A stretch of DNA of 40,328 nucleotides from Streptomyces sp. G44 (lineage in GTDB: Bacteria; Actinomycetota; Actinomycetes; Streptomycetales; Streptomycetaceae): contig NZ_JAFEXF010000051.1 in the NCBI RefSeq assembly GCF_016905445.1, positions 1 to 40,328 on the forward strand, read 5' to 3'. Of the stretch, positions 31,815 to 39,603 are shown one piece after another (the stretch's first letter is position 1; each line of letters starts with the position of its first letter). Position numbers and translations under genes: made by a program. Under the pieces are notes generated by a model, which was given only the letters and a program-made list of their open reading frames with translations, ran no database searches and had not been told where the DNA came from.

Positions 31815-32278
31815 GGCACGAGGCGCCGCACGGCGAGGCCGGTGTCGATGGCGACGGCAGCGGCAGCGGCGATGACACCGTCCTCGCCGCCGGCTGCGTC
31901 CTGTGGCGCCGCTCCCCGGCCGACGGCCGCCCCGAGATCTGCCTCGTCCACCGCCCCAAGTACGACGACTGGTCCCACCCCAAGGGCAAGCTGAAGCCCG
32001 GCGAGACCCCCCTGGCCGCCGCCCTGCGGGAGGTCGAGGAGGAGACGGGCCACCGCTGCGCGCCGGGCGACCGGCTGCCCACCGCCCGCTACCTCGCGCA
32101 CGGCCGCCCCAAGCGCGTCGACTACTGGGCGGCCGAGGCCACCACCGGTCACTTCACGCCCCACCGCGAGGTCGACCGCATCGTCTGGCTCTCCCCCGCC
32201 GCCGCCCGCGAGCGGCTCACCCGCCCGCGCGACCGCGAGTTGGTCGACGCTCTGCTCAGCACGCATAACCTGGCGTAA
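31811..32278 (+). CDS. Nudix hydrolase (MutT-like)
   Basis: A 155-aa protein with a complete Nudix box G-x5-E-x7-R-E-U-x-E-E-x-G (G59 to G80). A preceding W-S-H-P-K-G-K-L-K-P-G is typical of the MutT1/diadenosine-polyphosphate hydrolase group. Mycobacterial MutT1, encoded next to ppk, has the same Nudix domain plus a histidine phosphatase domain; that second domain is missing here. It probably cleaves oxidised or dinucleotide polyphosphates. The first about 22 residues are Gly/Asp/Ser-rich and disordered. It is the last gene of the ppk-CHAD-Nudix operon. Confidence 0.88.
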   Translation: MRHEAPHGEAGVDGDGSGSGDDTVLAAGCVLWRRSPADGRPEICLVHRPKYDDWSHPKGKLKPGETPLAAALREVEEETGHRCAPGDRLPTARYLAHGRPKRVDYWAAEATTGHFTPHREVDRIVWLSPAAARERLTRPRDRELVDALLSTHNLA

Positions 32279-32328
32279 TCGGGCGAATACTTTCCGTGCC
32301 GGAAGACCTAACCAGGCCGACCGCCGAG

Positions 32329-32383
32329 GTTCACCCGCCGTTCACTCGTGCCCACAAGCCGCTTCACCTGTCCTGCCTAATTT
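32329..32383 (+). promoter_or_regulatory. PHO-box array and -10 of the pst operon
   Basis: Four 11-bp direct repeat units run from 32329 to 32372: GTTCACCCGCC, GTTCACTCGTG, CCCACAAGCCG and CTTCACCTGTC. The first two match the Streptomyces PhoP consensus (GTTCACC type) very well, the third is weak. A TAATTT -10 (32378-32383) follows at 5 bp, so PhoP would occupy the -35 region and activate under phosphate limitation. Confidence 0.88.
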
Positions 32384-32470
32384 CGGCCTTACAGACGAAC
32401 TCGTCGCAACAGACAGACATCGCACGCCGCCAGCACAGGGCCGGCGGCTCCCGGAAGGAAAATCCGAAAA

Positions 32471-33598
32471 GTGAAGCTTCAGCGCAAGAACCGGCTCCGC
32501 GCCCTCTCCCTCGGCGCCCTCGCCGTCTCCGGCGCCCTGGCCCTCACGGCGTGCGGCTCCGACGACACCAGCGGCTCGGGCGACGGCGGCAAGGAGACCA
32601 CCGCCAACGCCAACATTAAGTGCGACGACGCCAAGGGCCGGCTCGCGGCCTCCGGCTCGTCCGCGCAGAAGAACGCGATCGACGCCTGGCGGAAGGTCTA
32701 CACGACCAACTGCAAGGACGTGCAGCTGAACTACAACCCGACGGGTTCGGGCGCCGGCATCACCGCGTTCCTCCAGGGCCAGACGGCGTTCGCCGGTTCC
32801 GACTCGGCGCTGAAGCCCGACGAGATCGAGAAGTCGAAGAAGGTGTGCAGCAACAGCCAGGCCATCGGCCTGCCGATGGTCGGCGGCCCCATCGCCGTCG
32901 GTTACAACGTCCCGGGCGTCGACGAGCTGACCCTGGACGCCAAGACCCTCGCCGACATCTTCAACGACAAGATCAAGACCTGGGACGACAAGGCGATCGC
33001 GAAGCTCAACCCCGACGCCAAGCTCCCCAAGACGAAGATCCAGGCCTTCCACCGCTCCGACGAGTCCGGCACCACGGACAACTTCACCAAGTACCTCAAG
33101 GGCGCCGCCCCCGACGCCTGGCCCTACGAGCCGGGCAAGTCGTGGGAGCCCAAGGGCGGCCAGTCCGCGAACGGCTCCGCCGGCGTCGCGAGCCAGGTCA
33201 AGCAGACCGCGGGCGCCATCTCCTACTTCGAGCTCTCCTACGCGGGCGAGGGCATCAAGACCGTCGACCTGAAGACGGAGGCCAAGGAGCCGGTGAAGGC
33301 CACCGTCGACAACGCCTCCAAGGCGATCGCCGAGGCCAAGGTCGTCGGCAAGGGCAAGGACCTCTCCCTGGAGCTGAACTACAAGCCCACCGCCGAGGGC
33401 GCCTACCCGATCACCCTGGTGACGTACGAGATCGTCTGCGAGAAGGGCAACAAGGCCGACACGCTCGCCGCCACCAAGTCCTTCCTCACCTACATCGCCG
33501 GTGAGGACGGCCAGAACGTCCTCAAGGAGAACGACTACGCGCCGATCCCGGCCGAGATCATCTCCAAGGTCCGCTCCACCGTCGCGGGCCTGAGCTAG
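32471..33598 (+). CDS. pstS: Phosphate ABC transporter, phosphate-binding lipoprotein
   Basis: A 375-aa lipoprotein. The signal has a basic start (K-L-Q-R-K-N-R-L-R), a hydrophobic core and lipobox A-L-T-A-C (acylated Cys near 28), followed by a Ser/Gly/Asp linker. Phosphate-binding residues appear in A-A-S-G-S-S-A-Q and F-H-R-S-D-E-S-G-T-T. PstS captures phosphate at the outer face of the membrane and hands it to PstC/PstA. GTG start with GGAAGGA upstream. It is controlled by the PHO-box array, and a hairpin after the stop probably lowers read-through into pstC. Confidence 0.96.
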   Translation: MKLQRKNRLRALSLGALAVSGALALTACGSDDTSGSGDGGKETTANANIKCDDAKGRLAASGSSAQKNAIDAWRKVYTTNCKDVQLNYNPTGSGAGITAFLQGQTAFAGSDSALKPDEIEKSKKVCSNSQAIGLPMVGGPIAVGYNVPGVDELTLDAKTLADIFNDKIKTWDDKAIAKLNPDAKLPKTKIQAFHRSDESGTTDNFTKYLKGAAPDAWPYEPGKSWEPKGGQSANGSAGVASQVKQTAGAISYFELSYAGEGIKTVDLKTEAKEPVKATVDNASKAIAEAKVVGKGKDLSLELNYKPTAEGAYPITLVTYEIVCEKGNKADTLAATKSFLTYIAGEDGQNVLKENDYAPIPAEIISKVRSTVAGLS

Positions 33599-33607
33599 CT
33601 GAACCGA

Positions 33608-33642
33608 GTGCGGCCGGTCCGGCAGGACCGGGCCGGCCGCAC
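33608..33642 (+). terminator. Hairpin between pstS and pstC (partial terminator)
   Basis: GTGCGGCCGG and CCGGCCGCAC are perfect 10-bp arms with an inner TCC-GGCA-GGA stem. It begins 9 nt after the pstS stop, with no T-tract. It probably stabilises pstS mRNA or stops part of the transcripts, so that PstS exceeds the permease. Confidence 0.65.
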
Positions 33643-33711
33643 CGTCCGGTGCACCGCCGCCACGGAGCGCCCGCAGCACACGCGCGGCAGCTCCGCAGAC
33701 CGGAGAACCCC

Positions 33712-34734
33712 ATGGACATATCAAGCAAGACCACCGCACCACCACCCGTCGACGACGTGCAGCCCGTCGCCCCCGTGGACAAGGCCGCCGCCCGCGGCGC
33801 CACCCGGCCCGGCGACCGGATCTTCCTCGGCTTCTCCCGGGGCTCCGGCATCGCGCTCCTGGCGATCATGGCTGCCATCGCGGCGTTCCTCGCCTACCGC
33901 ACGGCCCTCGCGCTCGCCGACAACACGGGCAACTTCCTCACCACCTTCGAGTGGGACCCGGCCGGCACCTCCACGGACGGCAAGCCGTACTTCGGCATCG
34001 CCGTCCTGGTCTTCGGCACCGTGGTCAGCTCGGTGATCGCCCTGCTGATCGCCGTCCCCGTCGCCATCGGCATCGCGCTCTTCATCTCGCACTACGCGCC
34101 GCGCAAGCTGGCCACCCCCATCGCCTACGTGATCGACCTGCTGGCCGCCGTGCCCTCGATCGTGTACGGCCTGTGGGGCGCCCTCGTGGTCGCGCCCAAC
34201 CTCACCGGCCTCTACAGCTGGCTCGACGACTACTTCGGCTGGACCGGCGTCTTCGAGTACAACGGCGGCTCCCCGCGCTCCCTGATGACCGTCGGCATCC
34301 TGCTCGCGATCATGATCCTGCCGATCATCACCAACGTCAGCCGCGAGGTCTTCCTCCAGGTCCCGAAGATGCACGAGGAGGCCGCGCTGGCCCTCGGCGC
34401 CACGCGCTGGGAGGTCATCCGCATGTCGGTGCTCCCCTTCGGCCGCTCCGGCATCATCTCCGCCTCGATGCTGGGCCTCGGCCGCGCGCTCGGCGAGACG
34501 ATCGCCGTCGCCACCGTGCTCTCCCCGACCTTCGTCATCAACGCCTCGGTGCTCGACTACGGCGGCGGCACCTTCGCGCAGAACATCGCCAGCAAGTTCA
34601 ACGAGGCCAGCGAGTACGGCCAGGACGCCCTCATCGCCTCCGGCCTGGTCCTGTTCGTCATCACCCTGCTGGTCAACGGCGCGGCCCGCATGATCATCGC
34701 GCGCCGCAAGGAGTACTCGGGGGCCAACGCATGA
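33712..34734 (+). CDS. pstC: Phosphate ABC transporter permease PstC
   Basis: A 340-aa protein with six predicted helices and the binding-protein-dependent permease signature E-A-A-L-A-L-G-A-T-R-W-E (EAA loop) near residue 223. It has a 40-residue cytosolic N-terminus. It forms the heterodimeric channel with PstA. ATG with GGAG 6 nt upstream. The stop overlaps the pstA ATG (ATGA). Confidence 0.95.
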   Translation: MDISSKTTAPPPVDDVQPVAPVDKAAARGATRPGDRIFLGFSRGSGIALLAIMAAIAAFLAYRTALALADNTGNFLTTFEWDPAGTSTDGKPYFGIAVLVFGTVVSSVIALLIAVPVAIGIALFISHYAPRKLATPIAYVIDLLAAVPSIVYGLWGALVVAPNLTGLYSWLDDYFGWTGVFEYNGGSPRSLMTVGILLAIMILPIITNVSREVFLQVPKMHEEAALALGATRWEVIRMSVLPFGRSGIISASMLGLGRALGETIAVATVLSPTFVINASVLDYGGGTFAQNIASKFNEASEYGQDALIASGLVLFVITLLVNGAARMIIARRKEYSGANA

Positions 34735-35804
34735 GCACCACGACACCCACCCCGCCCGGACCGCTCGTCGAGCGGCCCGCCACGCTCAAGGCGGCCACCC
34801 TCCCGCGCTGGAGCCCGCTCGCCGTCGCGCTCGGCTCGGCCGCGGTCGCCGTCGGCATCGGCCTCGGCGCCGGCCTGCACAGCCGCATCCAGTGGGGCCT
34901 GATAGCCGCGCTGCTCTTCATCGCCGGCTCCTACGCCCTCGCGGTCGCCGTCGAGGGCACCCGCCAGGCCAGGGACCGCCTCGCCACCTCGCTGGTGTGG
35001 GTCATGTTCCTGCTGGCCGTCGTCCCGCTCGCCTCGCTGATCTACGAGACCGTGCAGCGCGGCAGCGAGGTCTTCGACGTCTACTTCCTGACCCACTCCA
35101 TGGGTGTCCTCTCCGACGAGGAGACCGGCGGCGGCATCTACCACGCCCTGCTCGGCACCCTCCAGCAGGTCCTGCTGGCCTCCGTCATCGCCGTGCCGAT
35201 CGGCCTGCTCACCGCGATCTACCTCGTCGAGTACGGGCGCGGGAAGCTCTCCAAGGTCATCACGTTCTTCGTGGACGTCATGACCGGCATCCCCTCGATC
35301 GTGGCGGGCCTGTTCGTCCTCAGCTTCTGGATCCTGATCCTCGGCTTCGACTACTCGGGCTGGGCCGGCGCCATGGCGCTCGCGATCCTGATGATGCCGG
35401 TGATCGTCCGCTCCACCGAGGAGATGCTCAAGCTCGTCCCGAACGAGCTGCGCGAGGCCTCGCTCGCCCTCGGCGTGCCGAAGTGGCGGACCATCCTCAA
35501 GGTCGTCCTGCCGACCGCGATCGGCGGCATCACCACGGGCGTCATGCTCTCGGTGGCCCGCATCGCGGGGGAGACCGCGCCGGTGCTGCTCCTGGTCTGG
35601 GTGAACCCCCTGATCAACACGAACCCCTTCGACGGTTCGCAGGCCTCCCTGCCGCTGTACGTCTACCAGCAGTACGCGGCGGGCACCGACGCGTCGTACG
35701 ACCGCGCCTGGGCGGCGGCGCTCGCCCTCATCGCCTTCATCATGATCCTCAACCTGGCGGCCCGCGGCATCGCCCGCTGGAAGGCCCCCAAGACGGGCCG
35801 CTGA
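34731..35804 (+). CDS. pstA: Phosphate ABC transporter permease PstA
   Basis: A 357-aa membrane protein. Two helices in the N-terminal part (about 25-75) are an extension common in actinobacterial PstA, and they precede the six-helix permease core. The EAA loop reads R-E-A-S-L-A-L-G-V-P-K-W near residue 242. It couples to PstB. ATGA overlap with pstC implies coupled translation and equal amounts. Confidence 0.95.
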   Translation: MSTTTPTPPGPLVERPATLKAATLPRWSPLAVALGSAAVAVGIGLGAGLHSRIQWGLIAALLFIAGSYALAVAVEGTRQARDRLATSLVWVMFLLAVVPLASLIYETVQRGSEVFDVYFLTHSMGVLSDEETGGGIYHALLGTLQQVLLASVIAVPIGLLTAIYLVEYGRGKLSKVITFFVDVMTGIPSIVAGLFVLSFWILILGFDYSGWAGAMALAILMMPVIVRSTEEMLKLVPNELREASLALGVPKWRTILKVVLPTAIGGITTGVMLSVARIAGETAPVLLLVWVNPLINTNPFDGSQASLPLYVYQQYAAGTDASYDRAWAAALALIAFIMILNLAARGIARWKAPKTGR

Positions 35805-35858
35805 GCGGCCATATCAGCGACCCTCGCGGCAAGAAACCCGAAAGAAGCAGTGATCCCC

Positions 35859-36635
35859 ATGGCCAAGCGAATCGACGTATCGGGCCTGACCGCCTACTAC
35901 GGCTCACACAAGGCGATCGACGACATCTCGATGACCGTGGAGCCCCGCTCGGTGACCGCCTTCATCGGCCCGTCCGGCTGCGGCAAGTCCACGTTCCTGC
36001 GCACGCTGAACCGCATGCACGAGGTCACCCCCGGCGGCCGCGTCGAGGGCAAGGTGCTCCTGGACGACGAGGACCTGTACGGCAGCGGCGTGGACCCGGT
36101 GGCCGTGCGCCGCACGATCGGCATGGTCTTCCAGCGCCCGAACCCCTTCCCCACGATGTCGATCTACGACAACGTCGCGGCGGGCCTGCGGCTCAACGGC
36201 TCGTACAAGAAGTCCGAGCTGAACGACATCGTCGAGAAGTCCCTCAAGGGCGCGAACCTCTGGAACGAGGTCAAGGACCGCCTCAACAAGCCCGGCTCCG
36301 GCCTCTCCGGCGGCCAGCAGCAGCGTCTGTGCATCGCGCGGGCCATCGCGGTCGAGCCCCAGGTGCTGCTCATGGACGAGCCCTGCTCGGCCCTGGACCC
36401 GATCTCGACCCTCGCCATCGAGGACCTGATCGGCGAGCTGAAGGAACGGTTCACGATCGTCATCGTGACGCACAACATGCAGCAGGCGGCCCGCGTCTCG
36501 GACCGCACCGCCTTCTTCAACCTCTCCGCGGTCGGCCAGCCCGGCAAGCTCGTCGAGATCGACGACACGGAGCGGATCTTCTCCAACCCGTCGGTCCAGG
36601 CCACCGAGGACTACATCTCGGGCCGCTTCGGCTGA
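35859..36635 (+). CDS. pstB: Phosphate ABC transporter ATPase PstB
   Basis: A 258-aa ATPase: Walker [11 protein letters not shown]-loop F-Q-R-P-N-P-F-P, signature L-S-G-G-Q-Q-Q-R-L, Walker [14 protein letters not shown] and H-loop V-T-H-N-M. The order V-F-Q-R-P-N-P-F-P is diagnostic for PstB. Start is the ATG at 35859, with an in-frame GTG at 35850 as alternative. It is the last gene of the operon, 54 nt after pstA. No phoU lies behind it; the PhoU-like DUF47 protein is in the pit operon on the other strand. Confidence 0.96.
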   Translation: MAKRIDVSGLTAYYGSHKAIDDISMTVEPRSVTAFIGPSGCGKSTFLRTLNRMHEVTPGGRVEGKVLLDDEDLYGSGVDPVAVRRTIGMVFQRPNPFPTMSIYDNVAAGLRLNGSYKKSELNDIVEKSLKGANLWNEVKDRLNKPGSGLSGGQQQRLCIARAIAVEPQVLLMDEPCSALDPISTLAIEDLIGELKERFTIVIVTHNMQQAARVSDRTAFFNLSAVGQPGKLVEIDDTERIFSNPSVQATEDYISGRFG

Positions 36636-36692
36636 GCCACCCCCCATACTCCCCGCGGTGCTGCATGGCGGTGCCACCGCAGGGACAACAAG

Positions 36693-36727
36693 AAAGGCCC
36701 GCCCCGGGCTCCCGGGGGCGGGCCTTT
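36693..36727. terminator. Bidirectional terminator between pstB and pit
   Basis: AAAGGCCCGCCCC and GGGGCGGGCCTTT form a perfect 13-bp stem with a 9-nt loop. T-runs follow in both directions, so it can stop both the pst operon and the convergent pit operon. Confidence 0.9.
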
Positions 36728-36754
36728 CCTCCGTACGTACGTCCGTACGCGCTG

Positions 36755-37753
36755 CTACAGGAACGCCAGGTTCACGATCCAGAAGCTGACCGCCGCGACC
36801 AGGGCGGCCGCCGGCATCGTGATGAACCAGCCCAGGATGATGTTCTTGGCGACGCCCCAGCGCACCGCGTTGACCCGCTTCGTCGCGCCGACGCCCATGA
36901 TCGCGGAGGTGATGACGTGGGTCGTCGAGATCGGCGCGTGGAACATGAACGCGGTGGTGAACATGATGCCCGCGCCCGTCGTCTCGGCGGCGAAGCCCTG
37001 CGGCGGGTCCAGCTCGATGATCTTGCGGCCGAGGGTCCGCATGATGCGCCAGCCGCCCGCGTAGGTACCGGCGGAGAGCATCAGCGCGCAGGCGACCTTG
37101 ACCCAGATCGGGATGGGCGCGTCGGCGCTCTGCACGTCGGAGATGACCAGGGCCATCACCACGATGCCCATCGTCTTCTGGGCGTCCTGGAGGCCGTGGC
37201 CGAGGGCCATGCCCGCCGCGGAGACCGTCTGCGCGATGCGGAAGCCGCGCTTGGCCTTGTGCGGGTTGGACTTGCGGAACATCCACATGATCGCGCACAT
37301 CACGAGGTATCCGACGGCGAGACCGACGAGCGGCGACAGGAACATCGGGATGACGATCTTGTCGACGACCCCGGACCAGATGACGCCGATGCCGCCCGCG
37401 AGCGCCGCGCCGACCATGCCGCCGAAGAGCGCGTGCGAGGAGGACGAGGGCAGGCCGAAGTACCAGGTGATGAGGTTCCACACGATGGCGCCGATGAGCG
37501 CCGCGAAGAGGATCCACATCCCCTTGTCGCCGTGCGGGGTCTCGATGATCCCCTCACTGACGGTCTTGGCGACGCCGCTGCCCATGAAGGCGCCGGCGAG
37601 GTTCATGACCGCGGCCATGGCGAGCGCCGCACGGGGCGTCAGCGCACGGGTGGAGACGGAGGTGGCGATGGCGTTCGCGGAGTCGTGAAAGCCGTTCGTG
37701 TACGTGAAGCCGAGCGCGACGCCGATGGTCACGATCAGAGCAAAGGTGTCCAT
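36755..37753 (-). CDS. Low-affinity inorganic phosphate transporter (Pit/PiT family)
   Basis: A 332-aa membrane protein of about ten helices. It has two copies of the PiT signature: G-F-T-Y-T-N-G-F-H-D-S-A-N-A-I-A near residue 15, and A-P-I-S-T-T-H-V-I-T-S near 270. It carries out metal-phosphate/proton symport when phosphate is plentiful. The ATG follows the DUF47 stop by 8 nt, so the two are one operon. By position it corresponds to PitH1 of S. coelicolor (from memory). No PHO box is visible upstream, which fits constitutive low-affinity uptake. Confidence 0.93.
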   Translation of the reverse strand: MDTFALIVTIGVALGFTYTNGFHDSANAIATSVSTRALTPRAALAMAAVMNLAGAFMGSGVAKTVSEGIIETPHGDKGMWILFAALIGAIVWNLITWYFGLPSSSSHALFGGMVGAALAGGIGVIWSGVVDKIVIPMFLSPLVGLAVGYLVMCAIMWMFRKSNPHKAKRGFRIAQTVSAAGMALGHGLQDAQKTMGIVVMALVISDVQSADAPIPIWVKVACALMLSAGTYAGGWRIMRTLGRKIIELDPPQGFAAETTGAGIMFTTAFMFHAPISTTHVITSAIMGVGATKRVNAVRWGVAKNIILGWFITMPAAALVAAVSFWIVNLAFL

Positions 37754-37761
37754 GGCGGGGC

Positions 37762-38382
37762 TCAGGACTCCTTGACCGCGATGGTCTCCACAGTGTTCGC
37801 CACGTGCTCGAAGGCGTCGGCTGCCTCTTCCAGCACATCCACGATCTGCTTCAGCTTCAGCACCTCGATGGCGTCGTACTTGCCGTTGAAGAGCTGCGCC
37901 AGGAGCTTGCGGTGGATCTGGTCGGCCTGGTTCTCCAGGCGGTTGACCTCGATCCAGTACTCGGTGAGGTTCTCCATGGTCCGCAGGTTCGGCATGGCCT
38001 CGGCGGTCAGCTCGGCGGCCCGCGCGAGGACCTCGATCTGCTGCTCGACGCCCTTGGGGAGTTCCTCGACCTGATAAAGGACGACCAGGTCGACGGCCTC
38101 CTCCATGAAGTCCATGATGTCGTCCAGGGACGACGCGAGGTTGTAGATGTCCTCGCGGTCGAACGGCGTGATGAACGAGGAGTTCAGCTGGTGGAAGATC
38201 GCATGCGTCGCGTCGTCTCCCGCGTGTTCCGCGGCCCGCATACGCTCTGCGATCTCGGCCCGGGCGGAAGAGTCCGCTCCGAGCAGTTCCATGAGGAGCT
38301 TCGAGCCCGTGACGATGTTGTCCGCGGATGCGGCGAACATGTCGTAGAAGCTCGTCTCCCTGGGGGTCAGACGAAAGCGCAC
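37762..38382 (-). CDS. DUF47 (PhoU-like) Pit accessory protein
   Basis: A 206-aa helical protein of the DUF47/PhoU-like family, starting R-F-R-L-T-P-R-E-T-S-F-Y-D-M-F. Conserved acidic clusters (E-H-A-G-D-D-A-T, F-D-R-E-D-I-Y-N-L-A-S-S-L-D-D-I-M-D) are the expected metal-binding E/DxxxD patches of PhoU. It is always linked to pit genes and probably regulates the transporter. GTG start at 38382 with GAGGA 5 nt upstream. A TAGCAT hexamer near 38425 (minus strand) may be the -10 of the operon. Confidence 0.9.
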   Translation of the reverse strand: MRFRLTPRETSFYDMFAASADNIVTGSKLLMELLGADSSARAEIAERMRAAEHAGDDATHAIFHQLNSSFITPFDREDIYNLASSLDDIMDFMEEAVDLVVLYQVEELPKGVEQQIEVLARAAELTAEAMPNLRTMENLTEYWIEVNRLENQADQIHRKLLAQLFNGKYDAIEVLKLKQIVDVLEEAADAFEHVANTVETIAVKES

Positions 38383-38515
38383 GTGGGGTCCTCGGGGTGC
38401 TCTGGATGCGGTCAGGCTGATGCTAGGCGCATCATCCGGCCACGGCTAACCGGCCGCCCCCCAGTGTCGCCCATCAGGCACAGTGATCAGCACACCCCCC
38501 GAGAAATCGGCTAAG

Positions 38516-38536
38516 ATATACCCACTAGGGGTATAT
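38516..38536 (+). promoter_or_regulatory. CsoR operator (ATATACCC-N5-GGGTATAT)
   Basis: A perfect 8+8 bp inverted repeat with a 5-bp centre, matching the G-tract/A-T pattern of known CsoR operators. It overlaps a TAAGAT hexamer (38512-38517), a possible -10, about 45 nt before csoR. Autorepression relieved by Cu(I) is expected. Confidence 0.85.
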
Positions 38537-38581
38537 GGATCAGCAGTAATGCCCTATGCCCCTTTTCAGGAGGAGGACGCG

Positions 38582-38950
38582 ATGACGACCACCGACGCGG
38601 CAGCGGTGACCCCGGAGACGCCCGAAGCGCCCTCCGGCCGGGCGGACCATGGTGACCACGCTCACGGTGTGCACGGGTACCACAAGCAGAAGGACGAACA
38701 CCTCAAGCGCCTGCGGCGGATCGAGGGCCAGATCCGGGGCCTCCAGCGCATGGTCGAGGAGGACGTCTACTGCATCGACATACTCACCCAGGTCTCGGCG
38801 AGCACGAAGGCCCTCCAGTCCTTCGCGCTCCAGCTCCTGGAAGAACACCTGCGGCACTGCGTGGCCGACGCGGCGGTCAAGGGCGGCACGGAGATCGACG
38901 CGAAGGTCGAAGAGGCGACGAAGGCGATCGCGAGGATGCTCCGCACCTGA
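38582..38950 (+). CDS. csoR: CsoR, copper(I)-sensing repressor
   Basis: A 122-aa helical protein. The Cu(I) ligands C64, H89 and C93 have exactly the spacing known for S. lividans CsoR (C75/H100/C104). The Arg/Glu-rich helix L-K-R-L-R-R-I-E-G-Q-I-R-G-L precedes them. The first 37 residues hold a His-rich stretch (H-G-D-H-A-H-G-V-H-G-Y-H) that may bind metal weakly. Apo-CsoR binds ATACCC/GGGTAT operators; Cu(I) releases it and turns on copper efflux genes. Start is ATG with AGGAGGAGG upstream. No copA or copZ is adjacent, so targets lie elsewhere. Confidence 0.93.
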   Translation: MTTTDAAAVTPETPEAPSGRADHGDHAHGVHGYHKQKDEHLKRLRRIEGQIRGLQRMVEEDVYCIDILTQVSASTKALQSFALQLLEEHLRHCVADAAVKGGTEIDAKVEEATKAIARMLRT

Positions 38951-39223
38951 CGCTCCGCGGGCCGAGCGGTGGGCCGGGCCGGGGCCGCCGGGGATTGAGC
39001 AGGGCCCCCCGCGCCCAGGCGCGCCGCCAGGCTCTCGTCGCCCGATGCTGTCCCACACACACCCACACCCACCCGTTCACCCCGCAGCGCACAGCGCCTC
39101 AGCCCGCCCACCGCTCGATGCCGGGTAACGGGCGGGCGGGTGGGAGACATCGCCGCGCAGCGGCGGCCAGTCACCGCCGCCATGCCGAGCGCAACACCCC
39201 CGGAACCCCAAGCCAACCGCAGG

Positions 39224-39418
39224 TCACCCCCGCTGATCCGCCGGAGGCCCCTGCTCATCCCGCCCGTCGAAGACCCCCAGCACCTCATCGATCCGGTCAG
39301 AACTCAACCGCTCGACCGCCGCGCTCGCCGCGATGATGAGGTCACCGCACAGCTCGATCTCGGCGAGGGCGACGTGGTCCTGGACCGCCGTACCACCACG
39401 CATCGGAGCCACGTACAT
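39224..39418 (-). CDS. Small conserved hypothetical protein (64 aa)
   Basis: A 64-aa leftward ORF reading M-Y-V-A-P-M-R-G-G, then the helical segments L-A-E-I-E-L-C-G-D-L-I-I-A-A-S and R-L-S-S-D-R-I-D-E-V-L-G-V, then a polar tail. The amphipathic, non-repetitive middle and the AGGAAGAGG site just before the ATG support a real gene; I recall similar short proteins in other Streptomyces but no function. The first codon could also be the GTG immediately upstream. The gap 38951-39223 between it and csoR holds a CA-rich low-complexity stretch (about 39053-39076) and no gene I can support. Confidence 0.65.
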   Translation of the reverse strand: MYVAPMRGGTAVQDHVALAEIELCGDLIIAASAAVERLSSDRIDEVLGVFDGRDEQGPPADQRG

Positions 39419-39441
39419 CACCTCTTCCTGACCCTGCTTCG

Positions 39442-39489
39442 CCCTGCCCTGCCAGTCCTGCCCGGCCCTGCCCTGCCGGTCCTGCCCGC
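39442..39489. repeat. Two tandem 24-bp repeats, CCTGCC-rich
   Basis: Copies at 39442-39465 and 39466-39489 differ at 2 of 24 positions and consist of CCCTGCC and GTCCTGCCCG words. They lie just upstream of the small hypothetical gene and outside any likely coding frame. Confidence 0.6.
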
Positions 39490-39603
39490 CCTGCCCGGCC
39501 GGTACCCCGCCGTTGCCCCCGCCCCGTACCGACTTCCTAGCGTAGGGAGCGACCTACGCACCGCGCATGGCACGGACGGACCATTTCCACCGGCCGTACG
39601 CGA

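Noticed and set aside
34892..38074. A 1060-codon rightward open frame across pstA, pstB and the pit operon
   Set aside because: It runs out of frame through pstA and pstB and antisense through pit and DUF47; product is Arg/Pro/His-rich and lacks any motif.
39053..39076. CA-rich stretch as a possible binding or recombination site
   Set aside because: Simple low-complexity sequence with no symmetry or second copy in the window.
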